A DNA stretch of 64,000 nt from Pseudomonadota bacterium (lineage in GTDB: Bacteria > Pseudomonadota > Gammaproteobacteria > UBA9214), in NCBI GenBank assembly GCA_041395565.1, contig JAWLAI010000005.1, positions 340,166-404,165 on the forward strand, given 5' to 3'. Below are positions 44,304 to 51,813 of this stretch, in pieces. Position numbers and translations under genes: made by a program. The first letter of the stretch is position 1. Each line of letters opens with the position of its first letter. The notes below the pieces were generated by a model, which saw only the letters and a program-made list of their open reading frames with translations, was not told the origin of the DNA and did not search any database.

Positions 44304-45452
44304 TCAGGCCACGCAGGCGGCGTGGATGAGCGCGGCGTAGAGGCGCGCCGCCGCGCCGGTCTCCTGTAGCGAGACGTGCTCGTGGCGTGTGTGCGCCACC
44401 TCGAGCCGCCCTGGACCGCAGATGACCGGTACCGATCCCTTCTGGTGAAACAGGCTGCCGTCGGAGTGCGAACGGAACGCCGCCGGCTCCCATGCCAGCC
44501 CCGCGGCGTGGAAGGCCCGACGCAGCGGAACGAGCAGCGGATCGTCCGGCGCATTGGCGTAGCCGGTCGCCCAGTACAGGTTCTCGAACTGCAGATCGCA
44601 GCGCGGATGCGTTTCCTGCGCGCGTTGCCGGGCCTGCTCGATCAGGCGGTCGATGACCGTGTTGTCGACGCCGGGCGGGGCATGGATGTCGATCGCCGCC
44701 TCGCATTCCTGCGCCACCATGAACAGCCCGGCGCCGCCGCGGATCTCGCGCGGGCTGATGGTCAGCCCGTACTCGGCCTCGCCACCGGCCTCCATGATGT
44801 GCTGCATCCACGCCAGCATGGCGTGGATGGCGCTGGCGCCCATCTCCGGCAGCGCGGCATGCGCGCGCGCGCCCTGCACGGTCATGCGGCATTCATAGTA
44901 GCCGTAGTGATCCACGCACGGCACCAGGCCGGTGGGCTCGCCGATGACGGTAAGCGGCGCGGTGCGCCAATCGAGCAGCGCCTCGGAACCGTCCCCGTAT
45001 TCCTCCTCGCCGACCACCAGCGCCACAATGAGGCCGCGCCGTAGCTCCGCGCCTGCCTTGACCACCGCGATCACCGCCTCGACGATGGCGGCGCAACCCG
45101 ATTTCATATCCGCCGTGCCGAGCCCGTGCAGGATATCGCCCTCGCGGTGCAGGCGCTGCTCCTCTTCGTCGATGAGTGGCACGGTATCGACATGACCTAC
45201 CCACATCAACGCGACAGGCTGCGGCCCGAGCTCGATGATCAGGTTGGCGCGGGTATCGCCGGCCGGACCGCTGCCGGGCGGGAGCGGCTGGCGCATGTAG
45301 CGCACCCCGCACTCATTGAGGCGCGCGGCGAACACCTGCATGGCCGCCTCCTCGGCATAGGAGGGGCTGTACTGCTCGACGGCATCGGTCAGCAGCTGCT
45401 CGAGCCGGTCGTCGTCGATGCTCGCAAGGATTTGCTGGAGGCCTTCAGTCAT
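44304..45452 (-). CDS. M20 family metallo-hydrolase
   Basis: This 382-residue protein is of the acetylornithine deacetylase / succinyl-diaminopimelate desuccinylase / carboxypeptidase G2 type. The metal ligands are visible in WVGHVDTVP (His, Asp), GTADMKSG (bridging Asp), VGEEEYGDGSE (catalytic Glu and ligand Glu), IGEPTGL and the C-terminal VAHTRHEHVS (His). A dimerisation domain lies at about 180-290 (GARAHAALPEMGASAI). Substrate is not readable; amino acid or dipeptide N-acyl compounds are typical. Its start overlaps the end of the GNAT gene by eight bases. Confidence 0.85.
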   Translation of the reverse strand: MTEGLQQILASIDDDRLEQLLTDAVEQYSPSYAEEAAMQVFAARLNECGVRYMRQPLPPGSGPAGDTRANLIIELGPQPVALMWVGHVDTVPLIDEEEQRLHREGDILHGLGTADMKSGCAAIVEAVIAVVKAGAELRRGLIVALVVGEEEYGDGSEALLDWRTAPLTVIGEPTGLVPCVDHYGYYECRMTVQGARAHAALPEMGASAIHAMLAWMQHIMEAGGEAEYGLTISPREIRGGAGLFMVAQECEAAIDIHAPPGVDNTVIDRLIEQARQRAQETHPRCDLQFENLYWATGYANAPDDPLLVPLRRAFHAAGLAWEPAAFRSHSDGSLFHQKGSVPVICGPGRLEVAHTRHEHVSLQETGAAARLYAALIHAACVA

Positions 45453-45978
45453 CCGTCTTCCTGCTGCGGCGAGTCTGCTTCATCCCACGCAGTCGCTGGT
45501 AGTCCGGGTGATAGGTCAGGTTCTTGCTGAGGTAGACATGCCGGTCCTCGTGCAGGAAATCATGCTTGCGGAACAGCTTGATCGCCGGCTTGTTGTCGGC
45601 GTCGGTATCCACGATCATCATGCGCGCCCCGGCACGGATGAAGGCCTCGGTAATGGCGTCGATGAGCTGGCTGGCGACACCGCTGCGCTTGAGTCCGGGA
45701 TCGACCGCCAGCCAGGTGAGATAGCCGTAACTCCAGGCACTGTTGCGCTTGTCGATGAGCGAGCCGAGCGCAAAACCCGCCAGCCGCTCCTCGAACTCCG
45801 CGACCAGGCAGAACTCGCCGTCGGAATGGAACAGCCCGGTGGCCTCGTATTCGTCCCAGGTGCGGTACAGGCTGGGCCACTTGTCGGCCGTGAACACGGA
45901 CTCGCCCAGCGCGTACACCGCCGGCAGGTCCTCCAGCTCCATCTCGCGCACCTCGACGCTCTTGTAGGCAGCATTCAT
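45445..45978 (-). CDS. GNAT family N-acetyltransferase
   Basis: This 177-residue protein has the acetyl-CoA fold. The N-terminal strand VREMELEDLPAVYALGESVF and the core LTWLAVDPGLKRSGVASQLI (motif A, R/Q-x-x-G-x-A form) precede IVDTDADNKPAIKLFRKHDF. A basic C-terminal tail (RRSRKTDD) follows. It is translated just before the M20 hydrolase with an eight-base overlap, so an acetylation and a deacylation step may act on related compounds. It is divergent from the sulfatase gene. Confidence 0.83.
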   Translation of the reverse strand: MNAAYKSVEVREMELEDLPAVYALGESVFTADKWPSLYRTWDEYEATGLFHSDGEFCLVAEFEERLAGFALGSLIDKRNSAWSYGYLTWLAVDPGLKRSGVASQLIDAITEAFIRAGARMMIVDTDADNKPAIKLFRKHDFLHEDRHVYLSKNLTYHPDYQRLRGMKQTRRSRKTDD

Positions 45979-46024
45979 GGCAACTCACGCAGGTGGTTGG
46001 TATCGGGAAAGTATACCCGCATTC

Positions 46025-47896
46025 ATGTGGTTACGGCGCAAAAAGCAGCCGCTGGATTCCGCTGAAATGCCTGGGTATCCTATGGGACCTCGATTTCACT
46101 TGCCAGCTCCGCCATGCCCGATCGCCGTATCCTGCGCCCACCTGCTGCTGCCAGTCCTGTCGACTGCGCTGTTCTACGCGCTGTTCTACCGTCGCGGCTT
46201 TGGGATTCGATGTCCACATCGTGGCCACGTGATCCCGCGCGACTATCTGCTCAATCTGGCGCTGGCCTACGCGCTCAGCGCGCTGTCACGGCGGCTCTGG
46301 GTATTTCTCCTGCTGCAGGGTCTGTTGATGGCGCTGCTGTATATCGGCAATGCCGTCAAGATCAGCTTCTTCGGCGGACCGATCATGCCGGACGACCTGT
46401 ACGCCCTGCGCACGCTGCTGCTGCTGCTGGAAGGCTGGCAGTTCTATCTGGCGGCGCTGCCCCTGGTCGGCATTGTCAGCCTGCTCATCTTCAACTTCAG
46501 CCTGCGCAACTGGAACTCGTGGCTGGCGCTGGCCCTGCTGCTCCTGCTCGGTGTCACGCTGGTCTATCAGCCGCGCAATATCATCGCACCGCTCGACCGC
46601 TATGTGGGCAACGTGGTATGGGACCAGCGCAGCAACTACCTCCAGCGCGGCGCCATTCTCTATACACTGATGGAAGGCGCGCGCTATTTCGCCGACCGTG
46701 TCCCGCCGCCCGACCGCGAGGCGGTACGTGCCGCCAGTGCCCGGCTGCTGGCCGGACTGCCCGAGCACACGGCGCCGGCCGCGGAATTCAGGCAGCGAAA
46801 CGTGCACATCATCCTGCTCGAGTCGTTCTGGGATCCGTCCGCACTCACGGCTGGACATTATTCGCGCGACCCGCTGCCACGGAATTTCCGCAAGCTCTGG
46901 GAGCAGGCGGGCAACAGCCACATCCTGTCGCCGGTGTTCGGCGGCTACACCGCCAACGCCGAGTTCGAGGCCCTGTGCGGGTTCCCGGTACTCAAGGACG
47001 CGGTCAAGTTCGAACGCGACCTGAAGAATGACGCCCCCTGCCTGCCGCGCATCCTGGCGGAGCACGGCTACGCCACCATCGCCTCGCATCCCAACGTGCC
47101 GGTGTTCTGGAACCGCGTCAACGCCTACCGCCGCCTCGGCTTCGGGACCTATTGGTCGCTGGACGACTTCGAGCAGGTAGACATGGTGCGCAACTTCATG
47201 AGCGACGCCTCACTGTATCGCCAGGTCCTGGAGAAGATCGGCCCCTGGCTCGACTCGGGCAAGCCGCTGCTGGATTACATCGTCACCTACTTCGGCCACT
47301 GGGATTATCCGCTGCGCGGTGAACGCACGCGCGTTATCGAGGACAGCTCAAAGGTGCCCGAGGTCGGCAGCTACGCCAACACCGCCTACTACAAGGCCAA
47401 GGAACTGATAGAGTTCCTCGGGATACTGCGCGCCCGTGACCCGGATGCACTGATCGTGATCTTCGGTGATCACCCGCCCTACCTCGGGCAGAACTTCGCC
47501 GGCTATGTCGAATCCGGCGTACTCGCGGACAACCGCAGCAAGTTCACCCCTGCAATGTTCGGCGCCTACAATGCCGCGCCGCTGATCGTCATCGACGGTC
47601 AACGCGGTGCGCAGCAACTTGGCACACTGTCACTCTACGAACTGCCGGCGCACCTCCTGCGCCTGCTGCACCTCGACTACACCGGTCCGCTGGAACTGAC
47701 CGCGCCACGCAGTGCCATGCACGTACGTCCCATTCCCGGGCTGCAGTACCTGGTGAGCGGTGATGGCGGACAGGTCGTCGTCTGCAAGGCACCGCCATGG
47801 CAGGATGAATGCGCCGCAAGCGCAGCCTGGCTGCAGGACGTGGTCACCGTCGCCGACGACTTGTTCGTCGGCGCGCAATTCGCCCTGCAGAAATAG
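46025..47896 (+). CDS. LTA-synthase-like membrane sulfatase/phosphotransferase
   Basis: The product is up to 623 residues. Several membrane helices occupy the first 190 residues, and an extracytoplasmic alkaline-phosphatase-like domain follows. The metal site is seen in VHIILLESFWDPS (Glu), the nucleophile Thr in GGYTANAEFEALCG, and the last ligands in VIFGDHPPYLGQ. This order is that of lipoteichoic acid synthases and OpgB-type phosphoglycerol transferases, so a transfer of phosphoglycerol or phosphoethanolamine to an envelope glycan or lipid is likely. The start is uncertain: ATGs at 45977, 46025, 46067 and 46082 are in frame. Confidence 0.82.
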   Translation: MWLRRKKQPLDSAEMPGYPMGPRFHLPAPPCPIAVSCAHLLLPVLSTALFYALFYRRGFGIRCPHRGHVIPRDYLLNLALAYALSALSRRLWVFLLLQGLLMALLYIGNAVKISFFGGPIMPDDLYALRTLLLLLEGWQFYLAALPLVGIVSLLIFNFSLRNWNSWLALALLLLLGVTLVYQPRNIIAPLDRYVGNVVWDQRSNYLQRGAILYTLMEGARYFADRVPPPDREAVRAASARLLAGLPEHTAPAAEFRQRNVHIILLESFWDPSALTAGHYSRDPLPRNFRKLWEQAGNSHILSPVFGGYTANAEFEALCGFPVLKDAVKFERDLKNDAPCLPRILAEHGYATIASHPNVPVFWNRVNAYRRLGFGTYWSLDDFEQVDMVRNFMSDASLYRQVLEKIGPWLDSGKPLLDYIVTYFGHWDYPLRGERTRVIEDSSKVPEVGSYANTAYYKAKELIEFLGILRARDPDALIVIFGDHPPYLGQNFAGYVESGVLADNRSKFTPAMFGAYNAAPLIVIDGQRGAQQLGTLSLYELPAHLLRLLHLDYTGPLELTAPRSAMHVRPIPGLQYLVSGDGGQVVVCKAPPWQDECAASAAWLQDVVTVADDLFVGAQFALQK

Positions 47897-47903
47897 TGTC
47901 GGC

Positions 47904-47930
47904 GCCTGGCCGCGGCCGGCGCGGCCAGGC
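47904..47930. terminator. hairpin between convergent genes
   Basis: GCCTGGCCGCG (47904-47914) pairs perfectly with CGCGGCCAGGC (47920-47930) around a five-base loop. It fills the 34-base gap between the ends of the sulfatase gene and the Sel1-like gene and could stop transcription from both sides, though no T-tract is present. Confidence 0.6.
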
Positions 47931-48248
47931 TCAATCGTCCGATTTCACCAGCCGCAGGGCGGCACCGCTGCGCAGGCGCACGGCAGCCTCGTATTCCGCG
48001 TCTGTCATCTGGCTGCCGACGATGTTGCGCAGCAGTTCCGCATCCCGGTCGCCCTGTTCCACCGCCCTTGACAGCCAGTAGTGGGCCCGCGCCAGGTCGA
48101 TGGGTACACCGCGACCTTCCGCATAGATCATGCCGAGCGCATACTGCGCATCCACCTCGCCACGCTCTGCCGCCTCCAGCACCGGCGGCACCTTGGACGG
48201 ATCGTTGCGCAGCAGGATAAGGTCCTTCAGATAGTTGTTGTCGCTCAT
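47931..48248 (-). CDS. Sel1-like repeat protein
   Basis: This 105-residue soluble protein has one clear Sel1 repeat: GEVDAQYALGMIYAEGRGVP then DLARAHYWLSRAVEQGDRDA, residues about 30-70. A second half-repeat precedes it. Sel1 repeats make alpha-solenoid surfaces for protein contacts. Its partner is unknown. It is preceded at 69 bases by the transporter gene on the same strand. Confidence 0.8.
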   Translation of the reverse strand: MSDNNYLKDLILLRNDPSKVPPVLEAAERGEVDAQYALGMIYAEGRGVPIDLARAHYWLSRAVEQGDRDAELLRNIVGSQMTDAEYEAAVRLRSGAALRLVKSDD

Positions 48249-48316
48249 GTCTGCAATCAGCCAGGATACTTCCTGCCATGCATTTTACGCCGCACGGCGC
48301 GTGCGCGCGAACGCTG

Positions 48317-49579
48317 CTAAGCAGCTGTTCGCGTGGTCAAAACCCGGGCCAGCACCTGGCGGTACTCGGCCCCGAGACGCAGCAGCGTCAGTAGCCAGAC
48401 CAGGCACACGGCCACCACCAGCCAGCCGAGCTCACCGGCGCCGATGCGCCATGGCAGCCACTGTGTCAGCAGCAGGATCAGCACCGATCCCAACACCTTG
48501 AACAGGCGATAGCCGAACATGTCGATCCAGGCCTTGGCCTGGAAGATGAGCACCGGCTCGATCGGTATGTACAGCAGTTCCTTCGAGGCCCGGTTGATGG
48601 AATAGGACAGGCCGCGGTCGGAGATCTTGAGAAACGCGCCGGCCTGGAGTGTGGCCTGCGTCATGTACCAGAAGCTGCCGGCCAGCACAGCCAGCGGTTG
48701 GGCGAACAGGCCGCCGAGCGCTCCCAGCCAGCGATGCACCAGCGGCGTGACCAGCAGGTTGATGCCGATGGCGACGGTGCTGAGCACACTGAAGAAGCCG
48801 CCCAGGTAAGCGGTTCGCGCCTCGCGGTCGGCGATGCTGTCCTCCACCACTTTCATGAACTGGAACTCCACCAGCGGCTCGACCATCTGCGCCAGCAACA
48901 GGATCAGTGCGATCAGAAACAGGTACCGGTGCCTGAGGATGTCACGCCAGTGGCCGCTCGCGAGCCCGCCGTGGTTGCGGACACCGGGATGCTCGGCATA
49001 CAACCCGAACCGCCCCATCAATAGGGTCAGCGCCGCCAGCACCCCGATGATCGCCGCAGCGACCAGCAACAGGTCGGTCGTGTCGAGCTGCATGCGGGCG
49101 ATGAACAGATTCGACATGGCGCCACCGGCCACGCCACCCAGCAGCCCGCCGGTAGCGATCAGGCCATACCAGCGTTTGCCGGCACGGGTGTCGTAGATCG
49201 TGTTGGTCAGGCTCCAGAACTGCTCGACCAGGATCACGCTCAGCATGTCGACGAAGATATAGAAGGCGAAGGCCTGCACGAATCCGCCCCGGTTGAGTTG
49301 CAGATAAAACAGCAGCAGGCAGGTGATGATCACTGCACAGGTACCGAGCACCACGTGGATCCGCGCATGACGCGCCACGAGACGGTGATAGAGACTGATG
49401 ATCAGGCCCAGTGCGACCGCGGTGGCGATCCAGACGTAGGGCAGCTTGTCACTGCCCAGCGCGGTGATGAACAGCGAGCGGCTGGCCGGTTTGAGGTGAT
49501 ACAGGGCCGCAATAATTAGGAAGAAATTTGTGAACAACATCACAATACGGCCGATATGCTTAGTGCGAGAATCTGGCAT
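48317..49579 (-). CDS. NTP/NDP exchange transporter-like membrane protein
   Basis: This protein of about 420 residues with 11-12 membrane helices resembles the ATP/ADP translocase (Tlc/Npt) family and its relatives in free-living bacteria. Features include the N-terminal FTNFFLIIAALYHLKPASRS, FVDMLSVILVEQFWSLTN (about residue 110), an RAGKRWYGLIATGGLLGGVA stretch and SINRASKELLYIPIE (about 310). The last two are the parts I most associate with this family. The classical members swap ATP for ADP; the direction and substrate here are unknown. Starts at 49579 or 49585 are best. It is divergent from the serine hydrolase gene. Confidence 0.75.
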   Translation of the reverse strand: MPDSRTKHIGRIVMLFTNFFLIIAALYHLKPASRSLFITALGSDKLPYVWIATAVALGLIISLYHRLVARHARIHVVLGTCAVIITCLLLFYLQLNRGGFVQAFAFYIFVDMLSVILVEQFWSLTNTIYDTRAGKRWYGLIATGGLLGGVAGGAMSNLFIARMQLDTTDLLLVAAAIIGVLAALTLLMGRFGLYAEHPGVRNHGGLASGHWRDILRHRYLFLIALILLLAQMVEPLVEFQFMKVVEDSIADREARTAYLGGFFSVLSTVAIGINLLVTPLVHRWLGALGGLFAQPLAVLAGSFWYMTQATLQAGAFLKISDRGLSYSINRASKELLYIPIEPVLIFQAKAWIDMFGYRLFKVLGSVLILLLTQWLPWRIGAGELGWLVVAVCLVWLLTLLRLGAEYRQVLARVLTTRTAA

Positions 49580-49645
49580 GAGCATTGCTTTAAATTTGTG
49601 ATCGGTTACCATGTAGCAGTTTTGCTTGTGATAGGGAGGACGCCT

Positions 49646-50563
49646 ATGCTGTCGGGCACACTGAAAGCTGTCGCGCTGTCTCTGGGATTAATCTTTACAG
49701 TTCAAGCATTTTCAGCACAACTCACCTATCCGACCCTGCGCGAAGCCAAAAGTGCGACGCTGCAGACCCAACTCGAGAAGCGCCTCAAAAGACTGAATCT
49801 TGACGCTGCTGTGCGCAAGGGCGATCTCGCCGTTGCCCTCGTCGATGTGACCGATCCCCAGCACCCGCAGCTCGCCCAGGTCAACGGCGATGAAATGATG
49901 TATGCCGCGAGTCTGCCGAAGATCGCCATCCTGCTGGCGGCATGCGAGCGTATTCATGAGGGCAAGATGCAGCTCGACGATGAGACCCGTCAGCTCATGA
50001 CCGACATGATCCGCTATTCCTCGAATAGCGCGGCCACGAGCCTCATCCAGAAGGTGGGGCGCAAGTATATCAATACGGTTCTGCGCTCGCCGAAATATCG
50101 TCTTTACGACACCAAGTACAACGGCGGCCTGTGGGTCGGCAAGGAATACGCGCAGGGCGTGGCCTATGAACGCGATCCCCTGCACCATCTTTCGCACGGC
50201 GCCACCGCCATCCAGGTCGCGCGCTTCTACTATCTGATGGAGACCGGACGCCTGGTATCCCCGGAACTGTCGCGGGAGATGAAGACCATCATGGGCGAAC
50301 CCGGCATCAATCACAAATTCGTGAAAGGGCTGCTGAGCAGCTTTCCGGATGCGCAGATCTATCGCAAGTCGGGGAGCTGGCGCAACTGGCATGCCGACAG
50401 CGCCATCGTGGAACATGCCGGTCGCACCTACATCGCCGTCGCGCTGGCGGAAAGCCCGCAGGGTGGCGACTGGCTGAAGAATCTGATCTGCGAACTCGAC
50501 GGCATCATTCTGCACCAGCCGCTGCGGACCGCAAGCCTTGCAACAGCCGGTGCACACGAGTAG
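49646..50563 (+). CDS. exported class A beta-lactamase-like serine hydrolase
   Basis: From ATG 49646 (ribosome site AGGGAGGA) the product is 305 residues with a signal peptide (cleavage after FSA, residue 24). The penicillin-recognising motifs are present: SLPK at 89-92 (SxxK nucleophile), SSN at 125-127 (SxN) and KSG at 241-243. It is therefore a beta-lactamase or D,D-peptidase-like enzyme of the periplasm; no class A Glu166-type motif was identified, so resistance should not be assumed. It is convergent with the next gene and their coding ends overlap by 59 bases. Confidence 0.85.
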   Translation: MLSGTLKAVALSLGLIFTVQAFSAQLTYPTLREAKSATLQTQLEKRLKRLNLDAAVRKGDLAVALVDVTDPQHPQLAQVNGDEMMYAASLPKIAILLAACERIHEGKMQLDDETRQLMTDMIRYSSNSAATSLIQKVGRKYINTVLRSPKYRLYDTKYNGGLWVGKEYAQGVAYERDPLHHLSHGATAIQVARFYYLMETGRLVSPELSREMKTIMGEPGINHKFVKGLLSSFPDAQIYRKSGSWRNWHADSAIVEHAGRTYIAVALAESPQGGDWLKNLICELDGIILHQPLRTASLATAGAHE

Positions 50564-51800
50564 CGAAGGTCTGATGCGCCACCGCTGAATTCTTCTTCAG
50601 CACGTTTGAAGTCAGCGTGACCATGTAGTAGAGCCGCGGCTCACCCGCAGGCGCCTCGACGATGACCACCGAGTTCATCAGGTTGTCGCGATTGCCCATG
50701 TACTTCTTGCACACGAAGCCCTCCTCCGCCTTGCAGCGGTAGAGCGATCCCGACTTGAAGTACAGAGCCGCTTCGTTCAGCGCCGGCGACGAGGCATAGC
50801 GGATCCGGCGCTGGGTCATGTAAAGCAGCCGCTTGATCTGCAGGCTCGACCAGGCATCGACCAGTTGCCCCTGCTCCAGCAGCAGTAGGTAGTGCATCAG
50901 CTCGCGCGTGGTGCAGATGCTGTTGGTACCCGGCACGCGGCGCTTACCTTCGGCGGTGAAGAAACTGCCCTGGCGCAGGTTCTCGACGTCGAGACCGTTG
51001 CGCGTTACCGGTTCCAGCAGGCTCTCCAGCAGCAGCTCGCTCTGCGCCTTGCGCGGGGTGTCGCGCCAGAATGCCTCTTCCTGCTCGGCCGAGACCGGAT
51101 AGGCGGTCCCGAAGTGGCGCAACAGCAGCAGCTGCTTGATCACCGTGCTTGCGGCCGCATTGGAACTCGCCGACAGCATCCAGTCCAGATAGCTCCACAG
51201 ATTCGCGGTGTCGCCGACGCGCAACTCCCGCCGCGGCATGCGGTTGAGCTCCGGCTTCCAGAACGGCACGTCGTGATGGTCGGTGCGGATAAAGGCGTCG
51301 GCAGTGACCTGGGTCTCCCTCAGCACGCGCTGGCGCGCCGCGAAATCTCCCGGGTAGATATCGGCCAGTGCCTGGAACACCGCCAGCGCCACCATCAGCT
51401 TGCCGACACTGCCCGGATTGCGTCGTGCCTGCGCATTGTGTTCGGCGTAGACAGGGTGATCCGGATCGCTGAGGTCGAGCACGCTGACACTGTAATATTT
51501 CGCCTCGCTGCCAAGCAGGCCGACGATCTTGCGGGTCAGGTCGGGATCCGGATCGGGCCAGCGGAAGTTCTGGTGTTGCAGCAGACGCAGCTGAACCTGC
51601 GCAGTGTCCAGCAACGCGCCCGGCTGCAACCGGTTACCGGCCACCTTGCCCTCCCGCGCGAGCCGGTAGCCCTCGAGCCTGGCGATACCAGTCTCGGGGA
51701 AGCCGTCGATGGGATAAGCCGGCACCGCACCCGTAGCAGCGGCCAGCAGCGCCGCGACCAGCCAGCGCCCCGCCCAATTATGCATACGCCGTCCTGTCAT
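50505..51800 (-). CDS. exported penicillin-recognising serine hydrolase
   Basis: This 431-residue protein has a signal peptide (cleavage near residue 28, AVPA/YP). It carries the same three motifs: SVGK at 131-134, SSN at 212-214 and KSG at 349-351. It is about 125 residues longer than its convergent neighbour, with extra sequence between SxN and KSG. It starts 13 bases after the dikinase stop, so it is in the same operon. A role in envelope peptide or ester processing is plausible. It was not assigned to a named PBP class. Confidence 0.83.
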   Translation of the reverse strand: MTGRRMHNWAGRWLVAALLAAATGAVPAYPIDGFPETGIARLEGYRLAREGKVAGNRLQPGALLDTAQVQLRLLQHQNFRWPDPDPDLTRKIVGLLGSEAKYYSVSVLDLSDPDHPVYAEHNAQARRNPGSVGKLMVALAVFQALADIYPGDFAARQRVLRETQVTADAFIRTDHHDVPFWKPELNRMPRRELRVGDTANLWSYLDWMLSASSNAAASTVIKQLLLLRHFGTAYPVSAEQEEAFWRDTPRKAQSELLLESLLEPVTRNGLDVENLRQGSFFTAEGKRRVPGTNSICTTRELMHYLLLLEQGQLVDAWSSLQIKRLLYMTQRRIRYASSPALNEAALYFKSGSLYRCKAEEGFVCKKYMGNRDNLMNSVVIVEAPAGEPRLYYMVTLTSNVLKKNSAVAHQTFATRVHRLLQGLRSAAAGAE

Positions 51801-51813
51801 CCGTCACCTCCGC

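Noticed and set aside
44304..45978. GNAT plus peptidase as the NAGGN osmoprotectant system
   Set aside because: That system has an asparagine-synthase-like amidotransferase, an ATP-grasp/GNAT ligase and an M42 peptidase. Here the peptidase is M20 and the other genes are absent.
49646..51800. Calling the serine hydrolases antibiotic resistance beta-lactamases
   Set aside because: The three PBP motifs are present, but no Glu166-type omega-loop motif was recognised and the context is a conserved-looking chromosomal envelope locus. A resistance claim is not supported.
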